Shown here: positions 50,166 to 50,340 of the stretch, in pieces | How positions within the stretch are numbered: the stretch's first letter is position 1 | How the letters are laid out: each line of letters begins with the position of its first letter | NCBI GenBank assembly: GCA_944387225.1 | Contig: CALXDY010000093.1 | Coordinates: 1 to 50,340, forward strand | Direction of reading: 5' to 3' | Source: an uncultured Oscillospiraceae bacterium | GTDB taxonomy: Bacteria > Bacillota > Clostridia > Oscillospirales > Oscillospiraceae | Length of the DNA: 50,340 nucleotides | Program-made: the position numbers and the translations under genes | The notes under the pieces: model-generated | What the model saw: only the letters and a program-made list of their open reading frames with translations | Told to the model about the DNA's origin: nothing | Databases searched by the model: none

Positions 50166-50340
50166 ATGTCTGATTTGCTGCAAGTGACCGATTTGGTGAA
50201 GGTCTACGGCCGCCGGGACGCGGCGACCCGGGCGCTGGACGGGGTAAGCCTGTCCCTGGCGGCGCGGGAGTCTGTGGGTATCATGGGTGCTTCCGGCTCG
50301 GGGAAACCAACCCTTCTGAACGGTGTGTCCCCCATTGACC
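50166..50340 (+). CDS. ABC transporter ATP-binding protein (Bce/MacB-like), cut by window end
   Basis: The first 58 residues are visible: LLQVTDLVKVYGRRD, ALDGVSLSLAARESVGIMG and a Walker A segment read as GASGSGKPTLLNGVSPID. These resemble antimicrobial-peptide ABC ATPases of the Bce type, which usually read GASGSGKTTLLN. The Pro in place of the Thr/Ser after the Walker Lys is unexpected. The ribosome site AAAGGAGAGTG precedes the ATG at 50166. The rest of the gene and any permease or two-component genes are outside the window. Confidence 0.85.
   Translation, partial: MSDLLQVTDLVKVYGRRDAATRALDGVSLSLAARESVGIMGASGSGKPTLLNGVSPID

Overview
The window looks like a chromosomal segment of a spore-forming, butyrate-producing gut Firmicute of the Oscillospiraceae type (Flavonifractor/Lawsonibacter/Intestinimonas-like). 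Three things point there: the hbd-bcd-etfB-etfA and ptb-buk butyrate genes, the sporulation genes bofA and gpr, and GC-rich coding sequence with strong AGGAGG-type ribosome sites. The genus is an inference from gene content, not from a marker phylogeny. No tRNA, rRNA or CRISPR array was seen.

Region 1 (about 1-17480, all minus strand) is a surface-glycan locus read from a candidate promoter near 17455-17483 down to an IS3-family end at 422. It encodes a GT2 glycosyltransferase, UDP-ManNAc dehydrogenase (wecC type), two CgeB-like glycosyltransferases, an ABC-2 polysaccharide exporter (permease plus ATPase) and an 1155-residue coiled-coil/CgeB/GT2 fusion. A double beta-module protein, an asparagine-synthase-like amidotransferase, a hexapeptide acetyltransferase, a deacetylase-like protein, a MaoC-like protein, a Ser-His hydrolase-like protein and UDP-GlcNAc 2-epimerase (wecB) follow. 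Together they suggest a ManNAcA-containing, decorated glycan exported by an ABC transporter, perhaps a capsule, cell-wall polymer or spore-surface glycan.

Region 2 (17485-20740) is a mobile-element scar. It holds an AT-rich gap, a 5'-truncated Mor-family regulator joined head-on to an integrase that lost its N-terminus, and a second intact tyrosine recombinase of the same family.

Region 3 (20800-32240) is core metabolism: a YitT-family membrane protein, the hbd-bcd-etfB-etfA operon, a large FAD-dependent dehydrogenase, yaaL-bofA, a sodium:solute symporter and ptb-buk. Upstream of hbd lie a near-consensus promoter, an intrinsic-terminator-like hairpin and then a near-perfect Rex operator, which suggests layered redox control of butyrate formation.

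Region 4 (32340-39890) is a glycoside-use operon: a GH2 enzyme, a membrane-anchored domain-permuted GH3 enzyme, a small membrane protein and a GPH-type sugar symporter. Region 5 (39880-47180) is a three-gene operon led by a 1600-residue fusion (HD hydrolase, helical repeats, NMNAT-like nucleotidyltransferase, GNAT-like and PRTase-like parts). It is followed by a lactate/malate-dehydrogenase-like protein and a flavodoxin-like protein, and it is the best candidate here for an undescribed system. Region 6 (47190-50340) holds a YihY/BrkB membrane protein, rpsT with a TTG start, gpr, a possible 31-residue membrane peptide, a 94-residue tail-anchored protein and the start of an ABC ATPase gene cut by the window edge.
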